Below are positions 1-8,676 of a stretch of 64,000 nt of DNA, piece after piece. A program made the position numbers and the translations under genes. Source of the stretch: CAMDMI01 sp044379485 (GTDB lineage: Bacteria; Bacteroidota; Bacteroidia; Cytophagales; Flexibacteraceae); NCBI GenBank assembly GCA_044379485.1, contig JBIPOE010000015.1:1-64000 (forward strand). Direction: 5' to 3'. How positions within the stretch are numbered: the first letter of the stretch is position 1; the number at the start of each line of letters is the position of its first letter. The notes beneath the pieces were generated by a model. That model was not told where the DNA came from and made no database searches. It was given only the letters and a program-made list of their open reading frames with translations.

Positions 1-270
1 GCAGGTGGCGCAAAAGGAAAACGTTCTGCACTTCCTCATGCAAGAGTTATGATTCACCAACCTTCAGGTGGAGCGCAGGGAAAATCAACTGATATTGAGA
101 TTACTGCCAAAGAAATTGTAAAGTTGAGAGAAGAATTATACGAAATTCTTGCCAACCACACAGGGCAAACTAAGGATCAAATTGAGATCGATTCAGAAAG
201 AGACAAATGGTTTAAAGCCTCAGAAGCCAAAGAATACGGCTTGATTGATGAGGTTTTATCCAAAGTTTAA
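1..270 (+). CDS. clpP: ATP-dependent Clp protease proteolytic subunit, C-terminal part
   Basis: This is the end of ClpP, the serine protease chamber that pairs with ClpX. The frame is open from the first base of the window, so the N-terminal half with the catalytic serine lies outside. The catalytic histidine is seen in the MIHQPSGGAQG stretch (base 49 onward) and the catalytic aspartate in the SERDKWF segment, followed by the conserved EAKEYGLID end. A strong terminator hairpin follows and clpX comes next on the same strand, the usual clpP-clpX pairing. The ATG at 49 is internal and is not the start. Confidence 0.95.
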   Translation, partial: AGGAKGKRSALPHARVMIHQPSGGAQGKSTDIEITAKEIVKLREELYEILANHTGQTKDQIEIDSERDKWFKASEAKEYGLIDEVLSKV

Positions 271-305
271 TTTTTGAAATCGACTTAGAGTCCATCATTT
301 AATGA

Positions 306-314
306 TACTTTTGC
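306..314 (+). promoter_or_regulatory. Possible -7 promoter element upstream of clpX
   Basis: TACTTTTGC matches the Bacteroidota -7 consensus TAnnTTTG. It sits directly in front of and slightly inside the clpP terminator hairpin, so a transcript starting some 6-8 bases downstream would begin within the left arm and not refold the terminator. No TTTG -33 box is present at the usual spacing of about 20, so support is moderate. Confidence 0.4.
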
Positions 315-345
315 AGTCACGTTAAAAACGTGACTGCTTTTTTTT
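313..345 (+). terminator. Intrinsic terminator after clpP
   Basis: A perfect 10-bp stem (GCAGTCACGT at 313-322 and ACGTGACTGC at 328-337) with a 5-nt loop is followed by eight T. It separates clpP from clpX. Confidence 0.85.
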
Positions 346-375
346 AAAAGAAACTGAAACCAAACCAACAACCAA

Positions 376-1623
376 TTGGCAAAAACTATAAGTTGCTCAT
401 TTTGTGGCAGAAATAAAAAAGATGTAATCTTAATGGTCTCAGGGCCGGACGTTCATATCTGCAATTTTTGCATAGAAAAAGCGCATGAAATTCTGGAGGA
501 TGAAATAAATACTCAGGAAAAGAAACCACTTTCAACCAATGCGGGAGGCTTACATCTTTTAAAGCCAGCAGAAATGAAGCGATATCTGGATGAGTTTGTG
601 ATAGGCCAGGACGATGCAAAAAAGATTCTTTCTGTTGCGGTTTACAACCATTATAAACGTCTGGATCAAGGTAAAGTTAAGGATGATGATGTGCAGATTG
701 AAAAATCAAACATCATTATGGTGGGTGAAACCGGAACCGGAAAGACCTATCTGGCAAAGACTTTAGCCAAGAAACTGAATGTTCCATTTTGCATTGCTGA
801 TGCCACAGTAATAACTGAAGCGGGATATGTAGGTGAAGATGTGGAAACCATTTTGACCCGGCTTTTACAATCTGCTGATTACGATGTAAAACAGGCTGAA
901 AGAGGCATTGTTTATATTGATGAAATAGACAAGATCGCAAGAAAAGGAGACAATGCATCTATAACCAGAGATGTAAGCGGAGAAGGTGTGCAGCAAGCCA
1001 TGTTGAAGCTTTTAGAGGGATCGATTGTAAATGTGCCACCACAAGGCGGTCGTAAACATCCTGAACAAAAGATGATTGCCATCAACACTGAAAATATACT
1101 TTTCATTTGTGGTGGTGCTTTTGATGGGATTTCTAAAATGATTGCTTCCAGATTGAATACCAAGCCAATCGGTTTTATTTCTGCTTCTGAAACCCGGTCA
1201 GAAATTCATAAAAATGAGTTGCTTTCTTATGTAACTTCACAAGATTTAAGGACTTTTGGATTGATTCCTGAGCTTATTGGTCGCTTGCCAGTTGTTTCTT
1301 ATTTAAATCCATTGGATGCTGAGGCTTTGAAACGAATTTTGGTTGAACCCAAAAATGCCATTGTGAAACAATATAAAAAGCTTTTCAAAATGGAAGGTGT
1401 TGATCTGGAGTTTACAGAATCAGGCCTTGATTATGTGGTTGAAAAAGCCATGGACTTTAACCTTGGTGCAAGAGGATTGCGTTCTATTTGCGAAGCAATT
1501 TTGACAGATGCCATGTTTGAATCGCCTACAAAAGGTGAGCAAAATATTTTGACTGTGGATAGAGAATATGCAGAGGCTAAGATTAGCAAATCGAAATATT
1601 CGAAGCGTATGATGGTTGCATAA
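376..1623 (+). CDS. clpX: ATP-dependent Clp protease ATP-binding subunit ClpX
   Basis: AAA+ unfoldase that recognises substrates and feeds them to ClpP. The N-terminal zinc-binding domain has Cys7, Cys10, Cys29 and Cys32. Walker A is GETGTGKT at 117-124, the pore loop GYVG is at 150-153, Walker B is IVYIDEID around 178-185, an RKH motif is at 226-228 and the ClpP-docking IGF tripeptide at 265-267. Length (415 aa) is normal. The start is TTG: it gives the conserved MAK-x-ISCSFCGR beginning and no ATG lies upstream in frame. It follows clpP after a terminator and has its own terminator. Confidence 0.97.
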   Translation: MAKTISCSFCGRNKKDVILMVSGPDVHICNFCIEKAHEILEDEINTQEKKPLSTNAGGLHLLKPAEMKRYLDEFVIGQDDAKKILSVAVYNHYKRLDQGKVKDDDVQIEKSNIIMVGETGTGKTYLAKTLAKKLNVPFCIADATVITEAGYVGEDVETILTRLLQSADYDVKQAERGIVYIDEIDKIARKGDNASITRDVSGEGVQQAMLKLLEGSIVNVPPQGGRKHPEQKMIAINTENILFICGGAFDGISKMIASRLNTKPIGFISASETRSEIHKNELLSYVTSQDLRTFGLIPELIGRLPVVSYLNPLDAEALKRILVEPKNAIVKQYKKLFKMEGVDLEFTESGLDYVVEKAMDFNLGARGLRSICEAILTDAMFESPTKGEQNILTVDREYAEAKISKSKYSKRMMVA

Positions 1624-1645
1624 AAAACCTGGTTTTAAGATAAAT

Positions 1646-1678
1646 AAAAAGCCTCTTTGGAAACAAGGAGGCTTTTTT
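1646..1678 (+). terminator. Intrinsic terminator after clpX
   Basis: AAAAAGCCTC (1646-1655) pairs with GAGGCTTTTT (1668-1677), and the right arm runs into a T tract. Confidence 0.8.
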
Positions 1679-2052
1679 GTTGAGGCAAATGCATTTAATA
1701 AAATGCCCCGTTTAAAGGTTTTAAATTGGATTGCTTTACAAAGGCATTACTATTTGCAATCAATAAACAGGCCGCTCCGCTGGAGCTTAATTTGATTGGA
1801 ATCATGATTGCTATTGACAGTTGGCTCCTCTGGAGCCAGAATTAAACTGAAAAGTGTTTAACAAATTTGCCTGTTTTTGATCTGGTTTTTAGGTGGTTAT
1901 TTGAGACAGAACTCATGTTTTGCAAGGAACTACTTGCGGCCCCAATAGAAGCGGATATCCTTTTTTCATTTTTTGCTTTGTAAAAGCAAAAAATGAAAAA
2001 AGATAGCAGCGGATAGTGGGAATTGTCCGCCCAAATAGAAATTTTCTAAGGT
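1679..2052. other. Intergenic region with short palindromes, no gene
   Basis: No credible reading frame is seen. The stretch holds small GC-rich palindromes in AT-rich sequence, including GGCTCC-TCT-GGAGCC near 1824, a CCGCTGGAGC motif near 1778, and a long hairpin at 1960-2002 flanked by GCGGAT motifs. Similar short palindromes recur at 4590-4640, suggesting a dispersed repeat family. Confidence 0.5.
1960..2002. repeat. Perfect 20-bp inverted repeat (hairpin)
   Basis: The arm at 1960-1979 is the exact reverse complement of 1983-2002, with a 3-nt loop GTA. GCGGATA occurs on both sides (about 1951 and 2009). It lies between two convergent genes (clpX and the carboxylase beta subunit) and has T runs on both strands, so it may act as a bidirectional terminator or be a REP-like intergenic element. 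Confidence 0.75.
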
Positions 2053-3603
2053 CTATAAAGGAATATTTCCGTGTTTTTTTCTAGGAAGTGTGGCCACTTT
2101 GTTTTCCAGCATTTCGAAGGCGAATATTAGTTTTTCTCTGGATTCATGTGGCATGATAACCTCATCCACATAACCTCTGTGTGCTGCACGATAGGGAGTT
2201 GCGAATTTTTTGTTGTACTCGTTTATCTTTTCCTCCAGGGTTTTTTCCGGGTTTTCAGATTGGCTGATTTCCTTTTTGAAGATGATTTCTGAGGCGCCTT
2301 TTGCACCCATAACGGCAATCTCAGCCATTGGCCAGGCGAAATTCATGTCTGCACCAATGTGCTTGGAGTTCATAACGTCATATGCGCCACCGTAGGCTTT
2401 TCGGGTGATGAGGGTCACTCTTGGAACGGTTGCCTCTGAAAAGGCATACAACAACTTTGCTCCGTTTGTGATGATGGCATTCCATTCCTGGTCGGTGCCC
2501 GGTAGAAAGCCTGGAACGTCTTCCAAAACCAATAAAGGAATGTTGAAACAATCGCAAAAGCGAACGAAACGGGCGGCTTTTTTGCTGGCGTTGATGTCCA
2601 AAACCCCGGCTAAAATGAGCGGCTGATTGCCAACCACACCGATACTTCGGCCTGCGAGTCGGGCAAAGCCAACTACAATATTTTCAGCATATTGGCTGTG
2701 GACTTCATAAAAACTTTCTGCATCGACAATGTGCTCAATAACCTCTTTCATGTCGTAGGGTTGATTGGGATTTTCCGGAATGATGTCGTCTAATTTGGCC
2801 CGTTGCTCATTACCCACCTGAAAAGGAAGTCTTGGGGCTTCATCCTCACAATTTTGAGGCATGTAGCTTAACAACTTTTTGATTTGCAGAATGCAATCAA
2901 CTTCATGTGGGGCTGTAAAATGGGCAACGCCACTTTTGGAACTATGGGTTGATGCACCACCCAATTCTTCAGAAGTAACTACTTCATTGGTAACGGTTTC
3001 AACAACTTTTGGACCCGTTACAAACATGTAACTGGTGTTTTCGACCATCATAATAAAGTCTGTGATGGCGGGAGAATACACAGCTCCACCTGCGCATGGG
3101 CCCATGATGGCAGAAATCTGTGGAACGACTCCTGAAGCCAAGGTGTTGAGGTAAAAAATATCTGCATAACCTGCCAGGGAAACTACGCCTTCCTGAATTC
3201 TGGCGCCTCCGCTGTCGTTTAATCCGATGACTGGTGCGCCATTTTTCATGGCAAGGTTCATGATTTTGACAATCTTTTCGGCGTGGGTTTCAGAAAGGGC
3301 ACCCCCAAAAACGGTGAAATCCTGCGAGAAAACATAAACAATGCGGCCGTTTACCTTGCCGTAACCCGTGATGACACCATCTCCAAGATAATATTCTTTG
3401 TCCAGACCAAAGTCTTTGCAACGGTGCATAACAAACTTACCTATCTCCTGAAACGTGCCAGGATCCATCAATAGATCGACTCTTTCTCTGGCTGTTAGCT
3501 TTCCTTTTTTGTGTTGTGCATCCTGACGGACTTTGCCGCCTCCAAGCAATACTTCTTCATTTTTTTTCTGGAGAATTTCGAATTTTTCCTGGTGTTTTTT
3601 CAA
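2053..3603 (-). CDS. Acyl-CoA (propionyl-CoA type) carboxylase beta subunit
   Basis: Carboxyltransferase subunit that moves CO2 from carboxybiotin to an acyl-CoA, most likely propionyl-CoA or a related acyl-CoA. The 516-residue length and the two crotonase-like halves fit PccB/MmdA-type proteins: an N-terminal KLTARERVDLLMDPGTF segment, NDSGGARIQEGV and GPCAGGAVYSPA in the first half, and EDVPGFLPGTDQE with RKAYGGAYDVM in the second. The start used is TTG at 3603; no in-frame ATG gives the family N-terminus. No biotin carboxylase or biotin carrier gene is adjacent, so its partner subunit must be elsewhere. Substrate specificity cannot be read from sequence alone. Confidence 0.9.
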   Translation of the reverse strand: MKKHQEKFEILQKKNEEVLLGGGKVRQDAQHKKGKLTARERVDLLMDPGTFQEIGKFVMHRCKDFGLDKEYYLGDGVITGYGKVNGRIVYVFSQDFTVFGGALSETHAEKIVKIMNLAMKNGAPVIGLNDSGGARIQEGVVSLAGYADIFYLNTLASGVVPQISAIMGPCAGGAVYSPAITDFIMMVENTSYMFVTGPKVVETVTNEVVTSEELGGASTHSSKSGVAHFTAPHEVDCILQIKKLLSYMPQNCEDEAPRLPFQVGNEQRAKLDDIIPENPNQPYDMKEVIEHIVDAESFYEVHSQYAENIVVGFARLAGRSIGVVGNQPLILAGVLDINASKKAARFVRFCDCFNIPLLVLEDVPGFLPGTDQEWNAIITNGAKLLYAFSEATVPRVTLITRKAYGGAYDVMNSKHIGADMNFAWPMAEIAVMGAKGASEIIFKKEISQSENPEKTLEEKINEYNKKFATPYRAAHRGYVDEVIMPHESREKLIFAFEMLENKVATLPRKKHGNIPL

Positions 3604-3647
3604 GGCAGATAAAGATTTTTAGGAAGGGGCGAAAGTAATTTGAATTT

Positions 3648-4454
3648 TTGTGGCATAAAGTGAAAACCTTGGTTGTGACAAAAAAAAATGATTTATTTTT
3701 TTTGAAAACTCTGCGAATTGCCTTTTTGCTTGCTTTTGTTGTTGGGATAAATGCTTTTGAATCTTTTGGTCAAACAGAGGCAAAGGAGGAAAAGCCGAAC
3801 TATACCAATGCAGAGGAGGGGCCGATTTATGTGAGTTTTGGACCGAATCTTTCTAAAGTCTATGGCAAGGAGTTTCCAATAAACTTTAAATACCAGCAGG
3901 CTTTTGAAGGTGGATTATGGCTGAAATATCTGGTTTTTGATGAATTGCCTTTTTATGCGGGTTTGGAATTTCAAAGGCGGGGATATGCCTATGAACAGGT
4001 GAAAAAGGGAATTTCTCAAAATGGAAAAGCGTTTGAGGATAGGACCAAGGGAAATGTAGTTTTGAACTATATTTCAATTTCTTGTATGTTGGAGGTTCCG
4101 GTTTTTAAACCTGAAAACAGGTTTCAGATATTGGCGGGATTGGGAATTGGCCTGCGTGTTTTTTACAGGGAAAAGTTTGAGGCGAGTCGGTTTATTCCCC
4201 AGGATTCGTTGCTCATTCCGGTTTCGTATGAAAAGGTAAGGAATGATGCTTTGGACTATCTGGAGTTTAATCTTTGTTTTGGATTGAAGTATAAGTTGCT
4301 GCCGAGGGTTGAAATATTGGCAATGGGCAGTTTTAAAGGGGCGGGCCTATCTATTTCGAAGGAGAACTTTATAACGAGGACTGAATTGCACAATGTTTTT
4401 TCTTTTAAGGTGCTGTATAGGATAACCAGTTTGGATGGGCTGTCGTTTTTGTAG
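3648..4454 (+). CDS. PorT-like outer-membrane beta-barrel protein
   Basis: Predicted outer-membrane protein of about 250-268 residues. After a short basic N-terminus there is a hydrophobic signal segment (RIAFLLAFVVGINAF) ending near SFGQ, followed by alternating short beta strands typical of an eight-stranded barrel, and an aromatic C-terminus (SLDGLSFL). It resembles PorT-family barrels of Bacteroidota, but I cannot assign it to the PorT of the secretion machine itself. The start is uncertain: the frame opens with TTG at 3648, and TTG or GTG codons at 3660-3675 are equally possible. It is divergent from the carboxylase gene with a 44-bp spacer. Confidence 0.6.
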   Translation: MWHKVKTLVVTKKNDLFFLKTLRIAFLLAFVVGINAFESFGQTEAKEEKPNYTNAEEGPIYVSFGPNLSKVYGKEFPINFKYQQAFEGGLWLKYLVFDELPFYAGLEFQRRGYAYEQVKKGISQNGKAFEDRTKGNVVLNYISISCMLEVPVFKPENRFQILAGLGIGLRVFYREKFEASRFIPQDSLLIPVSYEKVRNDALDYLEFNLCFGLKYKLLPRVEILAMGSFKGAGLSISKENFITRTELHNVFSFKVLYRITSLDGLSFL

Positions 4455-5196
4455 GGGAAAGTTTGTCTGTTCTGGTTTTGAAAATGACTATTGAAGTTTC
4501 GGAAAAGAATTATGTAATGATCGGGTCAAAGACCTTTAGTTTATAAAATATTCTGAAAGCGCTTCGCTAACTCTTAGGATAGGCTAGCCACTGCAAATGG
4601 AGCGTGGCTCCAGCCAGGTTCTGATTGTTCTGTGGCCTCCGGCCAAATCAAATATCTTTGTAATAATCCGCAAAATTACTCCCGGTTTTTTTCTGCCAAT
4701 AAGTTGGTTATTTAAGCCAGAGGCTTATTAATAGACCGAATCACGCTAAGGCGTGACCCGATGAGCCACTGCAATAATGTATAAAACCACCCAATGGCCA
4801 ATACAGAAAACTTTTTTTTGTAACTACTGGACAATAGAAAGACGACAATGACCTGTTTTTCAATACCCATACATGACATTTCAATTACGAATTTAACCGA
4901 CATACCATTTTTAGAATTATGTTTGCATCAATCAATTAAAATTGAATGACATAGCAAAACACAGCCTCGATGGCTGACATATTATAATCAGCGTTTAGCA
5001 AACCTGTAATCGAAAACTAGGAACCTTCTATTGCACAGGGGATAAGCATAAACGCTCACGCCAAGGCGTGGGCTTTATCTATTCCTGTGTATGGGTATCC
5101 TAGTACCTCGATTACGGATTGGTAACTGTCCCACGCTGATTTTTTTTAATCCCTCTACTGCGGGGCAGAGTAGAACAAAATAAAATTCAAAAAAAA
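4455..5196. other. Repeat-rich intergenic region without a gene
   Basis: No convincing coding sequence in 740 bases. Short palindromes are seen (TGGAGC-GTG-GCTCCA near 4600, TGGCC-TCC-GGCCA near 4632, and a CACGCTAAGGCGTG-type motif near 4743). The last 200 bases form a long imperfect hairpin, annotated separately. Confidence 0.5.
4987..5147 (+). repeat. 154-nt imperfect hairpin ending in a T run
   Basis: Two 76-nt arms (4987-5062 and 5065-5140) are imperfect reverse complements around the centre CACGCC-AA-GGCGTG. Matched blocks, from outside in, are ATCAGCGT, GTAATCGA, ACTAGGA, CACAGG, an ATAAA block and CACGCC. Seven T follow at 5141-5147. It could be a structured RNA with terminator-like 3' end, or a decayed MITE-like inverted repeat. 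It sits 49 bases upstream of the LamG-domain gene, so a leader role is also possible. Confidence 0.65.
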
Positions 5197-6624
5197 ATGA
5201 AAATGAAAAGTTTACTTCTGATCGCCGTAGCAACACTTGGATTGACTACCGCAACAATGGCACAAGTGCCAAATTATGTACCGACAAACGGACTTGTTTG
5301 CTGGTGGCCTTTTAATGGCAATGCCAATGATGAAAGTGGGAATGGAAATAATGGAATTAATGCTAATGCTATTTTAACCCCTAATCGATTTGGAAATAGT
5401 AACAGCGCCTTTGATTTTGACGGTAATTCAAGGATAGAAAATAATAATAATGCGTTAAGACAATTGGTTGATAGTACTAATCCCTTTACAGTTACTGTGT
5501 GGTTCAATAGAGAGTCCTCTGGCAATACAGGAGGTGCAGCTTCAACACAAGCAAAGGCTCTTTGGGCCTTCGATGGTAACAATGCGTATCCGTATAAAAG
5601 AGTGTGGGCAACAATCGGCCAATTGAATGACTCCACAACCCAAATTCAATTTACTAGAGCCAATACAATTACTGGGGCACCAGAAGTCACTTACAATACA
5701 AACACTTTTGTTCAGCCTAATACATGGCATTTTCTCGCAATAACTTTTAACGGCAATAGTGCGATGGTTTATCTAGATAATGTCCTACTGACTTCAGTTT
5801 TTGGCGGAGACCCTGTAATGCCTATTTCTATATTAGGTCCTGACAATGATGTAATTGGATTTACAATAGGTGATAATAATCAAAACAACTTATCTAATTT
5901 CTCAGGAAATTTAGACGACATCGGTATTTGGAACCGTGCCTTAACCCAACAAGAAATAACCAATTTATACACCGCAACCAACTGCGCCAAAAACACCACC
6001 ATTACCCCGCAAACCAACTCTCTAACAACCGGTAGCACCGCTACTTTTACCGCAACAACGTCAGACCCCAATCCGGGCTATGTTTGGCAAAGCAATTTTG
6101 GGCAGGGCTTCCAGACGTTGAACAATGTTGGAAACTATTCGGGCGCAAATACAGGAACGCTCAACATTGCCAATGTTCAGTTGCCAAACCATACCCAGCC
6201 CATCCGGGTAATCTCTACATCAGGCAATTGCATCGACACTTCCAATGTGGCCGTTATTAATATTCTGGATACCTGCATCACAAACGTAACGGTTTACGAC
6301 ACAGTCCTAACCACGGTAACAGACACGCTTGTCATCAATGCGACATTGACAGGTATCAATCCGCCAAACAATCTGAATACGCTGAAGGTATTTCCAAATC
6401 CAGCCAGGACGCACATCACAATTGATTATGGTAACCTTAGTTTTATGAGTGGCTACACCTTGAAAATCGTGAACGCACTTGGGCAAACGGTTTTCTCAGC
6501 GCCAATCAGTCAGCAGACTTCCTACATAAATCTTTCTACCTGGACAGGAAACGGCATCTATTACGTTCAACTGATCAACCCGGAAAACAACACCATTGAA
6601 AACAGGAAGATTGTAATTCAATAA
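5197..6624 (+). CDS. Secreted LamG-domain protein with type IX sorting domain
   Basis: Predicted T9SS cargo of 475 residues. Residues 1-22 form a signal peptide (LLLIAVATLGL core, cut after TMAQ). Residues about 28-240 form a LamG/concanavalin-like jellyroll: the CWWPFNGNANDESGNGNNG opening, the TVTVWFNR strand and the DDIGIWNRALTQQEI ending are typical. A linker with an Ig-like section follows. The last 80 residues are a type A C-terminal sorting domain (VFPNPARTHITI near 398, GIYYVQL near 455). LamG domains usually bind carbohydrate or protein ligands; the ligand here is unknown. A long hairpin lies directly upstream. Confidence 0.85.
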   Translation: MKMKSLLLIAVATLGLTTATMAQVPNYVPTNGLVCWWPFNGNANDESGNGNNGINANAILTPNRFGNSNSAFDFDGNSRIENNNNALRQLVDSTNPFTVTVWFNRESSGNTGGAASTQAKALWAFDGNNAYPYKRVWATIGQLNDSTTQIQFTRANTITGAPEVTYNTNTFVQPNTWHFLAITFNGNSAMVYLDNVLLTSVFGGDPVMPISILGPDNDVIGFTIGDNNQNNLSNFSGNLDDIGIWNRALTQQEITNLYTATNCAKNTTITPQTNSLTTGSTATFTATTSDPNPGYVWQSNFGQGFQTLNNVGNYSGANTGTLNIANVQLPNHTQPIRVISTSGNCIDTSNVAVINILDTCITNVTVYDTVLTTVTDTLVINATLTGINPPNNLNTLKVFPNPARTHITIDYGNLSFMSGYTLKIVNALGQTVFSAPISQQTSYINLSTWTGNGIYYVQLINPENNTIENRKIVIQ

Positions 6625-6697
6625 AAAACAACCAGCCCATAAAAGCACATTCGCAAAAAGGAATAAAAAACCTGGAAGGTCTTCGAAGATAAGACAT

Positions 6698-7087
6698 GGC
6701 GCCCTGGCTTATGTTGGAAAAGAGGCTAAAATTTATACAATTGGCTGGTGTTTTGGCGGTGGCTGGTCTTTACAAGCCAGCCTTTTGGCAGGCAAGCAAG
6801 CGGCAGGTTGTGTCATGTATTACGGTCAACCAGAAAAAGACCAGGCCAAATTGAAAGCACTTAACACCGATGTTCTTTTTATTGCCGCTACCCAGGACCA
6901 ATGGATTAACAAAGAAGTAGTTTCAACTTTTGAAAAAGATATGAAATCTGCCGGAAAGAAATTAACGGTGAAAAACTACGAAGCAGACCATGCCTTTGCC
7001 AATCCAAGCAATCCAAAATTTAGCAAGGTTTTGGCTGCCGAGGCCTATGCACAGACATTGGCATTTTTTAGGGCACATTTGAAATAG
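6698..7087 (+). pseudogene. 5'-truncated dienelactone hydrolase family gene
   Basis: Only the C-terminal half of a DLH-type alpha/beta hydrolase remains. The nucleophile motif GWCFGGG is encoded near 6743-6760, the acid Asp is in AATQDQW and the catalytic His in EADHAFANP, so the triad residues are kept. The frame stays open leftward toward the preceding sorting domain but no family-like sequence or suitable start codon is found before about 6700; roughly half of the protein is missing. This suggests a deletion or rearrangement joined it to the LamG gene's 3' flank. The intact C-terminus argues the event is not old. Confidence 0.75.
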
Positions 7088-7190
7088 GTTCTATTTCCAA
7101 AACAGGGTGGAAAAACTTTAGCATGCTGGCCCATTGAACCGTACGAATACAGATGCTGTCGTCCAAACAATTTACATGTAAAAATCAAAT

Positions 7191-7223
7191 AACACCTGTC
7201 TCTAAAGGTCAGGTGTTTTTTTT
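7191..7223 (+). terminator. Intrinsic terminator
   Basis: AACACCTG (7191-7198) pairs with CAGGTGTT (7210-7217) and continues into ten T. It lies downstream of the hydrolase fragment. Confidence 0.7.
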
Positions 7224-7225
7224 GA

Positions 7226-7378
7226 AATAGATTGAGGTTTGTTGATCAGCAATACGTTTCAAATCCAAAACCAGAAGGTAACATCTTAAATCTGAATAAT
7301 TTGCCAAATGGTATTTATTTGGTTGAAATGTTAAATAAAGACCGAACTGTCAGGCAGAGAATCATTGTTGGATTTTAA
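7226..7378 (+). pseudogene. Orphan type IX C-terminal sorting domain fragment
   Basis: An open stretch without a start codon encodes the end of a T9SS cargo: the NLPNGIYLVEML motif and a terminal RQRIIVGF before TAA are the usual last part of a type A sorting domain. The preceding part of the domain and the cargo body are missing, and a stop codon is in frame at 7223. With the truncated hydrolase next to it, it marks a region of gene loss between 6.6 and 7.4 kb. Confidence 0.6.
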
Positions 7379-7632
7379 TGTTATGAAAAAAGTTTAACTG
7401 GTTTTAGTTTAGGTTTCAATCGGTTAAACTTTTCTTAGTCAATTTTTTTAAAATAAGTTTTGGTTTGGTGTCGGAAAGTTTGAATTCTGGCCCTGGCATT
7501 AGTTTCAAGGTAATAAAAAGGCATTATTGAACTTAAGTTGAGGAGTTTATTTCCAGAAACGAATTCCATGTTTTACGGAGAAATAACTAAATAATTTTTA
7601 ACTCAATCCACCTTCTTCCCTACATTTACCCC

Positions 7633-7992
7633 GTGGAAGCTTTGATTTATTTTTCAGCTTGTTTGTTAGGCAATTGTCTTTTACCGGTTTGGTTGCCTTG
7701 GTGGATTTTAATCCCCATAAACTTGTTTTTCGTTATTCCATTCAATTTGCCAAAAGGAATTTCATTTTGGTTGGGTGGATTTGCTTCTGGTTTTTCCTGG
7801 CTAGGCTATAGTTTATGGTTAAGTTCTGAAAATGAACATATTTTAGCACCCAGACTCACGAAAGTACTTATGCTTCCACATCCTATTTTATTATTTTCTG
7901 TCATTTTTTTGATTCCATTTTTAATAGGAGGAATCAGTTCAATGACTGGTGTAATGACAAAAAAATTCTTTTTCAGCAATGCAAACATCTAA
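7633..7992 (+). CDS. Small hypothetical membrane protein
   Basis: 119 residues with about four hydrophobic segments (roughly residues 3-17, 20-37, 44-66 and 85-107), no recognised motif and a short charged loop near 68-82. The start is GTG at 7633 and a TACATTTAC -7-like stretch lies just before it, so the message may be nearly leaderless. It overlaps the next gene by 14 bases, which suggests co-translation. Function unknown. Confidence 0.55.
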   Translation: MEALIYFSACLLGNCLLPVWLPWWILIPINLFFVIPFNLPKGISFWLGGFASGFSWLGYSLWLSSENEHILAPRLTKVLMLPHPILLFSVIFLIPFLIGGISSMTGVMTKKFFFSNANI

Positions 7993-8539
7993 TCAAGGAT
8001 TCGATCCGGCAGAGATCGAACAGTTCAAAGAAGAACTTTTAAAATCTGGCAAACCTTTTCAATACGTAGAAGAGGATGAGGTTTCTGGTGATATGGCCGA
8101 ATTCATGTTCATTGGAAGTTATGAAGGCCGTCCGGTTATTTACGATTGTTTATTAGGCACCCTTCAACTTGCTTATGAATCCAATCTATTGGAAATGGCT
8201 GAGGCTAAAGCCAAGGAGAAATTCCCTGATTACAAGGGATTTGACTTCGAAATAGACGAAAGAGGAAACGGCGTTGCCCATGTGGAAGAATCTGAAGAAG
8301 TTGAAGAATACAAGGCATATGCCATGTATGAAATTGAAGAAGCAGGTGCCGCAAATGTGGCAGAATCCGTTGACCTTGATTCTGACTTTGAATATGGGAT
8401 TGGACTTGAAGCGTATTTAAACCTTCCGGAAATAACGGAAGCTGTTATAATTAAGTTTATCAATGAATTCAATTCCGGAACCTTAAAATTGGATCCTGTT
8501 GCCTATGCATTTGAATCCGACGATGACGACGATGATTAG
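7979..8539 (+). CDS. Highly acidic hypothetical protein
   Basis: 186 residues, strongly acidic, ending in six aspartates. An N-terminal segment (about 1-80) looks folded, with an FMFIGSYEGRPVIYD strand section; the middle (about 95-135) is glutamate-rich. I recognise no catalytic motif. The start overlaps the membrane protein upstream by 14 bases, so the two may be translated together. A hairpin follows the stop. Similar lineage-restricted acidic proteins occur in Bacteroidota, but no role can be inferred. Confidence 0.7.
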   Translation: MQTSNQGFDPAEIEQFKEELLKSGKPFQYVEEDEVSGDMAEFMFIGSYEGRPVIYDCLLGTLQLAYESNLLEMAEAKAKEKFPDYKGFDFEIDERGNGVAHVEESEEVEEYKAYAMYEIEEAGAANVAESVDLDSDFEYGIGLEAYLNLPEITEAVIIKFINEFNSGTLKLDPVAYAFESDDDDDD

Positions 8540-8564
8540 CTAAAATTCCAAACATGGTAAAAAA

Positions 8565-8593
8565 CAAAATCCCGCCACACCGGCAGGATTTTG
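8565..8593. terminator. Symmetric hairpin, probable terminator
   Basis: CAAAATCCCGCC pairs with GGCAGGATTTTG with one mismatch and a short loop. The T run is short, so termination strength is uncertain. Confidence 0.55.
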
Positions 8594-8676
8594 TATATGT
8601 TTAAATACTCAAAACAACTAAACAAACATTGGGCCCTAGACGATTTCGAATTAATTAAGTTTCATTTTTAAGAAAA

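Noticed and set aside
7633..8539. Toxin-antitoxin pair
   Set aside because: The two small overlapping genes have the spacing of a pair, but neither shows a toxin or DNA-binding antitoxin fold; the first is a membrane protein and the second an acidic protein.
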